From positions 165,398,325 through 165,462,324 of the forward strand of contig NC_073746.1 in NCBI RefSeq assembly GCF_029784135.1: 64,000 bases of DNA, written 5' to 3'. Below are positions 33,921-45,499 of this stretch, piece by piece; the first letter of the stretch is position 1, and each line of letters starts with the position of its first letter. Source of the stretch: Toxorhynchites rutilus septentrionalis (taxonomy: Eukaryota; Arthropoda; Insecta; Diptera; Culicidae). Made by a program: the position numbers and the translations under genes. The notes beneath the pieces are model-generated. The model saw nothing but the letters and a program-made list of their open reading frames with translations, was not told where the DNA came from and did no database searches.

Positions 33921-33965
33921 GAGGTTGTGTCCAAGCCGCGACGGTATTGTTAACGAAGGACTGCG
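33921..33965 (+). repeat. Isolated hairpin terminus of the palindrome family
   Basis: GAGGTTGTGTCCAAGCCGCG is followed by ACGGTATTGTTAACGAAGGA. It matches the hairpin end seen at 35741, 60581 and 60936, with several substitutions. A run of A precedes it, as at the other sites. No matching palindrome end was found nearby. Confidence 0.5.
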
Positions 33966-34200
33966 ATATTGGGCCCTATTATACAAATCGAATCGAGAAG
34001 TCGATACAATCACTATCATTATCACACCAGGGGATAGTAACTTCAAGCAAAAAAGTGGGACCGAATCGAGATTGCTTTTATGTAAACAGTGAACTTTTTT
34101 TACACTCTAAAAATTGGACCGACTTGCACTGACAACTGAATGATATTGTCAATTTATGCGAGATGCCTCAAAACAGCTGGGAATAAATATTGTTTATATA

Positions 34201-34438
34201 CAGTAAGTTACATTTAATGCGACGTTTAGATTATTGGACAGACCTGTAATGTGACACGTTTAATTAGACATTTTTGTAAACATCGAGTTCGGGGCCTAAA
34301 TTATGGCGCCACATTAAAGTTGCCACCAGACGTCGATACTGTACCACTCACATCGCCAATGTTCAATTACAGGCCAAAATCGCCTCTAAAGCGACACTGA
34401 GTGGTGCCTCGGCATGTCGTATCAAATTTAAATAACTG
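34201..34438. mobile_element. TA-target MITE B, copy 1
   Basis: The ends CAGTAAGTTACATTTAATGC and, inverted, CAGTTATTTAAATTTGATAC are flanked by TA (34199-34200, 34439-34440). Shared internal words with copies at 35003 and 47610 include GACACTGAGTGGTGCCTCGG and CATCGAGTTCGGGGC. There is no coding capacity. TA target and size suggest Tc1/mariner-type mobilisation. Confidence 0.85.
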
Positions 34439-34913
34439 TATTATTTTGTTATTTATGTTCGCATAATAAGCAACGAACACACATTTATTTTCCACTTGCA
34501 ATAGTATTCACGATGATTGGATGGATGAATATACGACTCCTACATGCATCTAATACGACTATTGTCATGCTTATACCAAACAACAGACAACCAAAAAAAG
34601 AATGGCGGAAAACGTTTTTGATAATAATGATAATTATTATAGATTTTTGTAAATACATGTATGTTTGGAATATTACGTTAAAAATTATTTTTAAGTCAGA
34701 ATATTTCCGGTTTCAAGAAAAGTGAAAGTTAAAGTTGCTTTTTTCATTTTTAACTTTGAGAACGAGAGACTATCTGTTTACCGGTCTTTTGAGTTCTGAT
34801 AAACAAAGTGACAAAAATAAATTAGTTCAACTTCGTCATTCAATTGCACTTAACTCAAAACTGTAAACATGAGATTATGAACTTGACAAATTAAGCTGTC
34901 AAGTATGCCAACC

Positions 34914-35335
34914 CAGCAAACATTAAATCGTATAACTGTCGTATATAGAGCATCGAATAGCTGATATTTTGGGCGGTATATGATGCGCCCAAATAGCATA
35001 TACAGTAAGTTACCTCTAATCCTCGACATACCGAGGCACTATTCAGTGTCGCATTAGAGGTGATTGGCCGGTAATTGGACATTCACGATGATAGTGGTAC
35101 AATGTCGACGTCTGGTGGCGACTTTCAATCCGGGGCCATACTTTGGGTACCAAACTCGATGTTTACAAAATATCCAATTAGAGATGAAAATGTCCAATTA
35201 TTTGTGTTCCATTACAGGTCTGTCCAATTAACTAAATGTCAAATTAGAGGTAACTTACTGTACATGCAAGGTTATTAGGCAATACCTAATAACATCATAA
35301 GTATGTTGTCATACGAATATACGATTCATCACTGC
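34914..35335. mobile_element. MITE A copy interrupted by MITE B
   Basis: The left MITE A end CCAGCAAACATTAAATCGTA is at about 34914. It continues with ATATGATGCGCCCAAATAGC, then MITE B (35003-35260), then GTCATACGAATATACGATTC. MITE A is complete at 45999-46262; here its right end is eroded. Confidence 0.65.
35003..35260. mobile_element. MITE B, copy 2, nested in MITE A
   Basis: Perfect short TIRs CAGTAAGTTACCTCTAAT (inverse at the right), with TA at 35001-35002 and 35261-35262. It shares the AGTGTCGCATTAGAGG and TCCGGGGCCATA blocks with copies 1 and 3, though partly in inverse order. Best-preserved ends of the three copies. Confidence 0.88.
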
Positions 35336-35708
35336 CATAAAAAAATGGCGGAAAATATTAAAGTAAAATGTTTGGCTAAAATGTTTGGCTCCTTTTTTGT
35401 ATGTATATAGAACCTTTATAAACATTTATGTTTGTACAAATAGGAATCAATCAATTGACTTTTAGTGATATAAATATTTGATATTAGTGATGGCGACGGT
35501 TATAAAATTGCTTCTATGGGATTTGAACTCCGGTTGTTTGGATTATCAAGCAGCAGCTATCTCGTACGAAAGAGTTGCATTCGGATACTTCATTCCTGAT
35601 TGTTTATTGTGCTTTAGTGGAAATATCGCAAAGTTTCAAGTAATCAAATAACATGAAGTAAAAAATTTCATTCATATTCTAACAATTTAAAACTGCTTTC
35701 GGGCCTGC

Positions 35709-36900
35709 CCAGCAAACATTAAATCGTAAAAAAAATTCGAGGGGTTGTATCCGAGACACGACCGCTTAGAACGTAGGACTACGGAATCTTTTTTCTTTTG
35801 AAATTTGATGATTTATCATTTCGAATATTATTTGCGAATACGTCGAAATTTCATAAATAACTCTTTAGTAAAAAGTTCCGGGAACCTTGAAAAGGTTTAA
35901 TGGCTTGCGTAGTTTTGTAGAATCATTTCGAGAAGCAACGATCATTTTTTGCCTTTGCGAGAACAATACACTAATTGGTCATATGGCACAATTCGTTTCT
36001 TTCAATCAACGCACGCATTGCACCGAATATTAACGAGAGGCATCTTCCGTGCATCGCCATCAAAGACGAATGAACTCTCTGAGTTTCAAGTGTCTATAAT
36101 TCAAAAGAAGAAGAAGAAGAAGTGCATCGCATTCAACAGGCATCAAACACGCGTCTAATAGATGCACACAGTTGCAGTGCTAAAAATGAAACATCGCAAG
36201 AATGACCGTTTATGAAAAATCGTTTCTCGACTCTCGGTCAAAACCGTCAACAAAGTTTCTAAGCTCTATGTTTTGCTCAATGAAAACAAGCTACACACAA
36301 AAAACCAAACACTTATGTTTAGAAGCGACCTATAATCATTTGTACTCTTCTCTTTTTTCGCCTGCTTTGCCATGATTCGGAAGGTTGTGTTAATTGCAAT
36401 GCCAGATGCACTTCAAGTGAAATATTCACTAGCGTTCACAGCTCGAGGGGAAACATTAAACACACAATGAGCAGAATAAGCGACCTTTGTTGTCTCGGGC
36501 ACAGAAATATTCTGAGAATTTTCCTCAGAGGAGATGCAATACTTATACAATACTTATTCGATTGGTATACAAAACGTTTAAATCCGTTCGTAGCAAAAAT
36601 AACGTTAACTTTATTTCATAGAAACGTGAACTGTTTTCTAATTTAGCACTCTTAATGTAAGACGTAGTCCTACGTCAAAAATCTAAAATTGGAGGCGATA
36701 TACATACATCTAAGACACATTACTTGTATGATGTGTATAACTGGCATATGCATATGGAATTGGAGGCCATATACATGTATATGGGGTATATGATGTAATA
36801 TAAACCATAATTATACGTTTTTTATTTTCTAGGATGTATGTATATCGCCTCCACGTTTGCTTGTATGGGCTGGCTAGGCGCATCATATACATGCAGTTTA
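35709..36900. mobile_element. MITE A copy split by a palindrome-family insertion
   Basis: The left end CCAGCAAACATTAAATCGTA (35709-35728) and the continuing body ATTGGAGGCGATATACATAC (from 36690) are adjacent in the intact copy at 45999, but are here separated by 35731-36685. Inverted internal words (GATGTATGTATATCGCCTCC at 36833-36852) complete the MITE; its right TIR is eroded. Confidence 0.7.
35731..36685 (-). mobile_element. Palindrome-ended element, ~0.95 kb, complete at both ends
   Basis: The hairpin end is at 35741-35784 (GGGTTGTATCC, GAGACACGACC, then ACGTAGGACTACG). The palindrome end GACGTAGTCCTACGTC is at 36661-36676, followed by AAAAAT. The body matches 60623-60925 plus 62866-63300. 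It interrupts MITE A, which proves it is a discrete insertion. Short frames (35949-36158) have no recognised domain. Confidence 0.75.
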
Positions 36901-37902
36901 TATTAATCATACTTGTATGTTTGAGAATATAATCCTCAAAATAAAATCATTACACTAAACCTTCGTTTCAAACAACTTATACAGCTACTAAATCACGCAT
37001 TAAACATCAAGAATTGCCGGGAATCTCTTATCAATATTTGTTCAAATTTAAAAATGTGCTTAACTCCAGTTTTGTTGACAACTTTTATGCATTCAATTAA
37101 ATCGTACGATAAACAGAAACATTCCCACCTTTCATCCTACATTAAACACCTCGTAGTAGAAATCTGTTAGTATGCATACACTCTCCTACGAAACATAGTG
37201 GAAAAAAATATATTCGTCGATGTAAACAAGCGGTGAAAAAGGAGACACTTTGCGACGAGTGATTTGTATGAAGTTCCACTGCCGTGATCACACCGAGCAA
37301 AATTTCGTATTTTGTAAATCGAGATAATTTCTTACCGAGCTCGAATATCATGTGTTGCAATTGCATATATTTAAGCGTATAACCCTCTGAAGATATGCGT
37401 CAAGCAAACAAAACAACTCGAAAAATTCTGACAGTTGCACCGATCTTTTTCACTCGGTCGATACTATTGATTTGCACGGTATCTATAATAGTTAAATAGA
37501 GCTAACGAGCAAAATTCTCATCGAATCGATTTCTATAATAGGGCCCATTATTTTGCTTCCATATGTACGCATTGTACGGAATCTTCTTCATCAGCGCTCT
37601 TCCGGCGGTCTGGACACACACTCGGTTACAATCCATTAAAAGTTTGTTTAATCAGCACCAGGGCTCGGCATAGCCAAATTCAACTGAGGATAATCAGGGG
37701 ACCATGAAGCCTGAAGCCATCAGCCTTCGCATTCAATTGGAAACGATTTTTTGCTTCTTCCAGCAGTTTCTCTGTCAACATAAATCAAAAGTCATTCGGG
37801 CGTTTTCGTTGCTATCTCCTCTACAATGGTCCGTGTTCATTTCATTTTCACCATCAAATCAACATCACGGCATATTGAAATGACCTCCCCCTAGACTGAA
37901 TT

Positions 37903-37967
37903 CGTCTCTCTCTCTCTCTGTCTCTCTCTCTCTGTCTCTCTCTCTCATTCTCTCTCTTTCTCTCTCA
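37903..37967 (+). repeat. (TC)n microsatellite
   Basis: About 65 bp of CT dinucleotide repeat with occasional G or A interruptions. Unique surroundings; likely polymorphic. Confidence 0.95.
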
Positions 37968-38036
37968 TTTCCAAATTGTAGATGAGTAAACGGTGGGCCA
38001 ATAAAGGAGTCATTCAGTTATGGTGCAACTACTTTT

Positions 38037-38780
38037 GTCGTAGGACTCTATCATTTCCATACAGGGATGTAAGTTCAGTGTTTTGAAAACGAGAGCGTTC
38101 CTCTGAAACAACAAGCGTTAATACCTTTTTTCCGGCTCAACGAAAAGGTATGATTACTTCATTCGAAAGATTCAATGTCTACGCGTTATTTGCTTGTTAA
38201 TTATTGACCGGAAAACTTGTTTCACTAGCATAAAAATTGCTTTGAAAACAGGCTATTGAAATCACCCAAATCTGTATATAAGCTGGTGTTCGCTCGGAAA
38301 TCCATTTAGTTGTGATTGCAAAGTGACGGAAAGATGGTCTCGCTCGCTTGCCTAAATTCTATGCTCTTCTCTCCCAATGCCATTTATTTTCTGCAGCCGG
38401 ACTGAACGAAGCCTTTAGCGAAAAACGAGGTATTGAAGACAACTCGATACGGATTATGTACAAATGGTGATATTAACTAGGGATTTGATTGAGCGAAAAA
38501 TGTGAAATGTTTGATATGGTGTAGAGAATATTCTACCAAATTAAAGAAACCATATCGTTTGATGCAAGCAGGAGGTTTAATATCATTTGTTGACGAATGT
38601 CACAATCGATCGAAGATTCAAATTGGCGGGGAGGGGGGTATTGTTTGCGCTGGGTTTTTTCGAGGAGAAATCAATTCCTCCTTTGAGCGTTAATAATTCT
38701 TCTCCATCTAAACGAAGTGGTATTGTAATCACTTTATTCGAAAATTGGAATACCTAACAGTTTATGCTTATTAATAGGAG
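38037..38780 (+). repeat. Palindrome-ended repeat family B, plus copy
   Basis: It begins with a degenerate palindrome GTCGTAGGACTCTA (38037-38050), then TCATTTCCATACAGGGATGT and AAAACGAGAGCGTT. It matches 27000-27800 in inverse, including TCGCTCGGAAATCCATTTAG. TATATAAG near 38276 followed by a GC-balanced stretch could be a core promoter of the element. The right end is cut at the mariner starting at 38783. Confidence 0.6.
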
Positions 38781-38782
38781 TA

Positions 38783-40040
38783 CCGGTAAGTTTCTTCGTT
38801 TTTTTCAAAAGTTAATGCTTTATTCTGCAAAAATGGTTGCAAATTTAATATTCAAAGTATTGCCCATCGCTAGTCACAACTTTTTCCCATCTTACTGGCA
38901 ATTCATGGACCTACTTATGGAAATAATCGGCCGGTTTGTCGGCTAACCACGAATCGATCCAATTTTTGACTTCATCAAAATTGGAGAAGTGCTGGTTAAC
39001 CAGGTCATGTTGCATCGATCGAAAAAGGTAGTAATCGGACGGAGAAATGTCTGGAGAATACGGTGGATGGGAACTCCTATTTCAGCGTTTCCAAATATGT
39101 TTTGACCGGTTTCGCGACATGCGGCCGAGCGTTGTCGTGCTGCAAAATAACTTAATCGTGTCTTTGCTCGTATTGGGGCTGTTTTCCTTCAGTGCACGAC
39201 TCAAACGCATCAATTGTCGTCGGTAGAGGTCCCCCGTAATAGTTTCATTCGATTTTAGCAGCTCATAGTACACCACACCCAGCTGATCCTACCAAATAGA
39301 CAGCATAACCTTGTGGCCGTGAATATTCCGCGCGGCCGTCGATGTTGATGCATGGCCGGGGTATCCATACGTTGCCCGACGTTTGGGATTGTCGTAATGG
39401 ACCCACTTTTCATCGCCAGTAACGATTCGATGCAAAAAAAACCCTTTCTTTTATTCCGTTGGAGCAGTTGTTCGCACGTGAATAAACGGTGTTCGACGTC
39501 TCATGGCTTCAATTCATACGGGACCCAATGTCCTATCTTTCGGATCATTCCCATTGCTTTTAAACGATCGGATATGGTTTGCTGAGCTACTCCAAGCGTA
39601 TCGGCGAGTTCTTTTTGCGTTTGTGACGGATCTTGATCGAGTAAAGCCTCCAATTATTCATCTTCAAACTTTTTTGGCGGTTCGGAACGTTCTTCGTCTT
39701 TCAAGCCAAAATTACCACTTTAGAACCGTGCAAACCACGTCTGACGCGCACAGTTGGAGCATGGTCACCATAAACTTCCACCAAAATGCAATGACTTGTC
39801 GCAGCTTTTTTCATTATATTGAAGTAATGAAGTAACACTCCCCGCAAAAACACTCTCGTTGGTACGAAATTCGACATACTCAAAGTGGCAAAAAATCATG
39901 TTGTTTACACTTCAACTGTTTGACATATACTGGAAAAGACGCGCAATGACAGTAGTTTTCCAACGAATGTCTGGAAATTTAATTCTCTGGAATAATAATC
40001 AAGTTACGCCATCTGTTGTAAAGCCGAAGAAACTTACCGG
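38783..40040 (-). mobile_element. Full-length mariner (DD34D), degenerate
   Basis: The TIRs CCGGTAAGTTTCTTCG and its inverse CGAAGAAACTTACCGG are perfect over 16 bp. TA lies at 38781-38782 and 40041-40042. At 1.26 kb it is the standard mariner length. It contains a minus-strand transposase with stops and frameshifts. Confidence 0.92.
38845..39877 (-). pseudogene. Mariner transposase, full length but broken
   Basis: ATG at 39877 (MSNFVPTRVF). Recognisable blocks: MKKAATSHCILVEVYGDHAP, LLDQDPSQTQKELADTLGVA (HTH), the linker GHWVPYELKP, RIVTGDEKWVHYDNPKRR (first Asp), GVVYYELLKSNETITGDLYR, then, frame-changed, the HDNARPHVA region, HPPYSPDISPSDYYLFRSMQ (third Asp, 34 residues after the second), and WEKVVTSDGQYFEY before the stop at 38845. 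At least three frameshifts and several stops. Confidence 0.88.
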
Positions 40041-40049
40041 TACATCTAA

Positions 40050-41680
40050 TAGTTTTATTTTGTTTTATTTACATATAATGGCCATGCCATGTACCAATAT
40101 CACAAGTATTGTTTATGTACAAAAAGGTCGAACAGCCCCCATTGTCGACTTTTGAATCTTGGGATCAAGTACAGTATTTCTGTCAAAACAGTTTCTTCGT
40201 CAAACATCACACCAGAAAAAAAAGGATGAGCACGGTATAAAATCGAAGGCCTACATCATAATTAACAAACCAAGAGAACATAATCTCGTTGAACGTATGT
40301 TAGTTGTGACAAACATAATGATTCTACGATGCCAATCAGAGCTCAAATTCCACCAATAAGAGTGTGGTCGAAAAAGACTATAATTCACAAAACAAAATAT
40401 TAACATGGTCAGACACATTGAGGTTAGGTTAAAGCATATGAAAAAGTGATATAATCGTAGTAAATGTCAGCATTTAATACAACTGGATATTGACGAATCG
40501 GATTAACTTTTGACGGCAACTATGTTTAAATAATTGATAAAAACATCAAATGGCGCTGTAATAATTTTTGATTGTGCACCCAACTGATATGTGGTCTACG
40601 CACAAACCATTGATTGGTAGATGTAATTATTTGGAACCATTTTTATGAGAAAAACAAATTAAACACATTTCCTATCTCAGATTGATCAAAGTACCTTCCT
40701 AACTGAATAAACCGTTGAATGTTCCATAGTTTTCCATTGTTCCATTATTACTATTAAAAACTGCTCTAATCTACAACTTGTTGTATTCCTAGTCTAGACT
40801 AGAATATTCACTTAATCTAAAATCAAACAAATCTCTTATACCCTCCAAAGACCAACATCTTAAGAACCATTACTGAATTGTTGTACTTTATTACCACTTA
40901 AGAGCCATCTTCAGGACAATTTGGCGGACCTAGTCATTAGATAAATGTCAATAAATATATAGCATAGACCAAAAAATCACCAAATGTTACAAGAAGAGTC
41001 ATCATACAATGATAACTGATACAAACCACACCGGTACCACAAGTAGTGAAAGTAGAATGATATTGAGATTGAGGTAAGAATATCAAATTCATATTGATAT
41101 TCAGAAGATTTTTAGTAGTTTTTCGATTGTACCAGAAAGAAAAACTAATGAAAACCAGTGATAGAAAATCAAATTAAATGTTCCCCCGGTATATTTTTGT
41201 ATACTTTCGATACAGAGTTTATAAATGTTGTGACCGTTAACGCTCTCCGGTTTGGTCGATAAAACGGTACATTTTCTAAAACATTCAAACTTACATGAGT
41301 GAGCAGTTCGAACAGTCATTTATTGTACAATCTTTCGAAATTTACTGAACGTTGTTGAATCTCACGCTACACATTTTGCAATTGCTGTCGTGTTATCCTT
41401 AAAAAAAAAATGAATGTTTATACATTGTAGTACAGACAAAAGGACGACGATAGAATCAAGGCTATGATATTTTTTAAGTTGTTTCGGTGTTTGCAATAAT
41501 TGAAACATATATACCAGATCAATAAAATGAAGGAATTAAGTAAAAAAGGGGTTTAATTTTTGTTCATTTGCGAATATCACGAACTTATGTCAAACATCAT
41601 TTGGATATCTTGTTAAAACGAAAAAATTTTGTCAATCATTTGATAAACAACCACCAATCAAGTTATGAAGGAAAAAGTTG
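40050..41680. other. AT-rich spacer, no gene recognised
   Basis: No domain-bearing frame, no terminal repeats and no tandem structure seen. The 98-residue frame at 39859-40155 runs out of the mariner and is an artefact. Confidence 0.4.
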
Positions 41681-41682
41681 AA

Positions 41683-42200
41683 GGGTTGTGGCCGAGACAT
41701 GGCCGCATAATTGACGTAGGATTACGTTACGATATGTAAGGCATGTTGATTTTGAATATATTTAAACATGATAAGCCGCAATCGTAGTCGACCACGTGAT
41801 TGGGAAATGTCGAGCGATCTACACAAAAATATAGGAATTCAGCACCATCCTTATCAAAACATTCATTTTGAAAATTTTATTATTTTTTATATTGTAATAA
41901 ATAGTTAGAGAGTGTCCAAATCGATTGGCTCTTAAATATATTAAATTGGATATGAAATTTTAATTTTTTTATAATCGTTTCATCTATTTCATCTATTTCA
42001 ATTAAAACTATTGAAACCTCCGCTGATTACCTGTCGAGACCATATTCGGATTATTCCTATCGTAAACAAAACACTAAGTGCACGTACCATTTTTCTTTTA
42101 TTATTCTTAAATTTAATTCTTAACATTTTGAATTTGCATGCTATAAATAATTGCGTATTTCTACGTCAAACAATGCGGTCGTATCTTGGACACTACCCTC
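41683..42200. repeat. Short palindrome-family element with hairpin ends on both sides
   Basis: The left end is GGGTTGTGGCCGAGACATGG, then TTGACGTAGGATTACG. The right end is the inverse type: CTACGTCAAACAATGCGGTC, then GTATCTTGGACACTACCC. Unlike the other units, both termini are of the hairpin type, so this 518-bp copy has true inverted termini. The internal sequence is AT-rich and non-coding. Confidence 0.65.
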
Positions 42201-42509
42201 TATAATTATTTTTCATCTTCCACAAACGATGCTTTTTTGCGTATTCTATCTCACCGATTAAGGAAAATAACCCATAATCCTTTTTTTCTTCGCGAGATCA
42301 TACTAACGTTTCTCGATATTGCTATAAGCCATAAGAAACTTTTCCCTATCCGGTTGGTTAGCAAAAAATCGTTGCCAAGATAGAGCATCGTGGCTCGTAT
42401 TATTTTATGGAATATTATAGAATATTATGAGAATTAAATGAAGCCTTTTCACGATTCTTTTGCTTACTGAGAATTCTCGATTTGTTCATAGCAAAACGAT
42501 GCACAATGG

Positions 42510-43980
42510 TCCAGGAGGTGTATTTAAGTAGAAATTAGCATTTAGAACTTGACAGTTATTCTCTAGACAAAAACTGTCTTCGACAAAGTTGTTACATACT
42601 CATTTTTATGTTATCAAATATAGGGTGACCAAAATTGTCGATGAAATAAAAAATCTAACTTTCTTATCTTCATAGATAGAGGTAAATATAGTTCAACAAT
42701 GTTGTAGTCCTAGTTATTTGAGACATCTTTGTAGAACAATGTTTTTTTCTATCTCTTGAAATAACCGATATAGCTCCTTTTTTCTATGTTACGTAAGGGT
42801 CACCATGAAAAAAAAGGTTTTTTTGCTCTTACTTTTATGTGTCAAATTCTACATACAATCGGAAAACTTTTAGAACTTACTAATACAAACATTTTGCGAT
42901 GCAGAACTTGTCAATACCTCAACTTCACTCAAAGTTATTGATATTTTACCCAAAAAAAACGCTCTTTTCATTTGTTTGTCATTCTTTCTGGGGCGAACAT
43001 AAAAAATGTTTGTTGACGGAATTTGAAAGAACAAATTTCACTCTATATAATACGTGATTTTCAAAATTATGTTAATTTTTTGTTTGAGTAAATTAAAATT
43101 GAAATCATGAGTTTTTGGGTAAAAAAACATAGATAACTTTAAGTAATTGACAAGTTATGCACCGCAAAATGTGGTATTGATAAGCTCTAATAGTCGTATG
43201 AAGACAGTTTCGATGTAGAATTTTAAATATAAAAAGGTAAAGCAAAAAAACGTATTTTCATGGTTACCCTAATGCACCTTAGATAGAAAGCGCCAAAAAC
43301 AACTTTGTGCGAGATATATGTTCTTTAGACAAAAACTGTCTTCAACAAAGTTGTTACATATGATAGAGCGCTCATTTTTATGTTATCAAAAATAGTGTGA
43401 CCAAAATTGTCGATGAAACAAAAAATCTAACTTTCTTATCTTTATAGATAGAGATAAACATAGTTGGACAATGTTGTAGCCCCAATCATTTAAACAACTT
43501 CGTAGAAAGCTTTCTTCTATCTTTTAATATAATCGATTTAGCGCCTTTTTTCTAAGTTGCATTAGGGTGACCATGAAAAAACGGTTTTTTTTTGCTTTAA
43601 CTTTTATATGTCATATTCTACATCAAAACTGACGTTGTAATGCAAAAAAAACAGTTTTTTTTCATGGTAACCCTAACGTAACTTAGAGAAAAGGCGCTGT
43701 ATCGGTTATTTCAAGAGATAAAAAACATTGTTCTACAAAGATGTCTCAAATAACTAGGACTACAACATTGTTGAACTATATTTACATCTATCTATAATGA
43801 TAAGAAAGTTAGATTTTTTATTTCATCGACAATTTTGGTCACCCTATATTTGATAACATAAAAATGAGCACTCTATCGTATGTAACAACTTTGTCGAATA
43901 CAATTTTTGTCTACAGAATAACTGTCGAGCTCTAAATGCAAATTTCCACCTCAACACATCTCCTGGACCATTGTGCAATG
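42510..43980. repeat. Composite of large palindromes (fold-back repeat)
   Basis: The block at 42515-42830 (CAATGGTCCAGGAGGTG, ACAAAGTTGTTACATACTCA, GGTGACCAAAATTGTCGATG) recurs in the same orientation at about 43310-43600 and inverted at about 43655-43975 (ATCGACAATTTTGGTCACC, CTCCTGGACCATTG). A second inverted pair lies inside (about 42840-42960 and 43135-43260). The adjacent 43310/43655 pair could fold into a hairpin of nearly 700 nt. No coding capacity. Confidence 0.85.
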
Positions 43981-44106
43981 GTATAGCACGACTTTTGGTT
44001 TCAATCAATATTATTGTGATGATTAACCCTTTCACGTACAACATCGAGTCTCAATCGATGTGAAATGATTGTGCCAAAACTTACAACATCGAGTCTCTCT
44101 TATACT

Positions 44107-44562
44107 TATGACAGACATACAACTGTACTAGCGTTGTACTTCGAAAATTGTATGTCTGTCACCATGTACAGTGCTAGAACCATGCAAGCAACTCGGTACA
44201 ATCGTTGTACCTGTACCGACCTATTTTTCCGCTGTACATGGCTACAGCTGTACTGTGCACAGCGCCATACGCGGTTAGTGGTGGGTAGCATGAACAAACC
44301 GAATCAAAACACTTGGTAAACATTCTTTTCATTGATTTTCTCTTGAGTTAATAACTCAGATTGGGAACTTGTTTGTTGTGTTTGATAGTTTAGACGCTAA
44401 TTAAAAACCTTTTTCATTGAAATATGTGATGAAAATTGGTCAAATTTCTGATTGTCAGTTTGACATACGGTACAATGTACAACCAAAGTATGTCTGTCAT
44501 GCTACGATGGTACCCGTACAACGCTGTACACGTACAACGCAAGTACAGCTGTATGTCTGTCC
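44107..44562. mobile_element. MITE-like element dense in GTAC
   Basis: The terminal words GACAGACATACAACTGTACT (left) and the inverse of GACAGACATACAGCTGTACT (right) are inverted repeats. GTAC occurs about 15 times in 456 bp, largely as TGTAC/GTACA. There is no coding capacity. The target duplication was not resolved. Confidence 0.7.
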
Positions 44563-44623
44563 ATGGTATTATGGTGTACTTGCATATCACAAGGCGCTAA
44601 GATGCTCAGCAGAGTAGTAAGTA

Positions 44624-45492
44624 CGAGGGGTGTTCAATGAAGACTCGGATAATTTTTTTTTCGCGGTTGGCAACACTAGAAACGCTCCGCTGGGTACCGC
44701 TGGAAAGTACATCTAATTCCAGTTTCAGTGGTATTTTTTTCTTCGTGGTGCGATGTATAGTTCGTGTGTGACAGTTAAGTGAAAGATCGCAGAAAAATTT
44801 CGCCTGCACACTTGTGATGAAGGAAAATTTGAAGGCTTTGTTTTAAGCTCAAAAAAACACAGACAGAAACACATTCAATGATTCGTGAGGTTTATGGTGA
44901 ATCAGCTGTGACTCGTTCAACATGCTACGCATGGTGTAAGCAGTTCAAGGACGGTAGGACCAGTGCGGAGCTGAAGAGAGGACCAGGCGCTCCAGCTGCG
45001 AAGTTGACGGAGACAACGATCAATACTGGTGCTGCTATCGTTCGGGAAGATGCGAGAATCCCTGCCAGACAGCTGCCAGCTATACTATAAATATCTATCG
45101 GCAGCACACATAACTTATTATCCGATGTTTTGAATTTATCCACCGAGCACAAGTGGATCCCTAGGCTGCTGACACACGAGCAAAAAGCCTCATGTCGCGA
45201 GATCAGTGACGGACTTCCTGACAAAACGGAACATCGAAGTGATACCCCACCCACCCTATAGTCCGGACTTGGCTCCATGTGACTTTTCTATACCCTACGT
45301 TGAAACACCAGATCAAAGGTCGAAGATTTGACTCCGCGAAGGGCTTTCAGCACGTGTACGAAAAGTGGCAGGAGCGGTGGGAAAAGTGCATTCGACTTGA
45401 AAGTATATTGAACGTGATACTGGCGATGTTGAATAATTTTCAAAAATAAAATTTTAAAACACTTTGTCCGAGTCTTCATTGAACACCCCTCG
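44624..45492 (+). mobile_element. Mariner (DD34D), internally deleted, with near-perfect TIRs
   Basis: The 26-bp TIRs (starting CGAGGGGTGTTCAATGAAGA) are identical at both ends. TA lies at 44622-44623 and 45493-45494. At 869 bp it has lost about 0.4 kb of the middle. TIR identity with a decayed gene suggests it moved using another copy's transposase. Confidence 0.92.
44811..45450 (+). pseudogene. Mariner transposase remnant
   Basis: N-terminal HTH region: MIREVYGESAVTRSTCYAWC, KQFKDGRTS, PAAKLTETTINTGAAIVRED. After a stop at 45088 come ISIGSTHNLLSDVLNLSTEH and LLTHEQKASC. It jumps to LTKRNIEVIPHPPYSPDLAP (last Asp region), then LKHQIKGRRFDSAKGFQHVY and KWQERWEKCIRLESI. Two catalytic residues are deleted and several frames are used. 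Confidence 0.82.
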
Positions 45493-45499
45493 TAGTAGT

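Noticed and set aside
35731..36685. Helitron interpretation of the palindrome-ended family
   Set aside because: No TC start, no CTRR end after the hairpin and no A/T host dinucleotide pattern.
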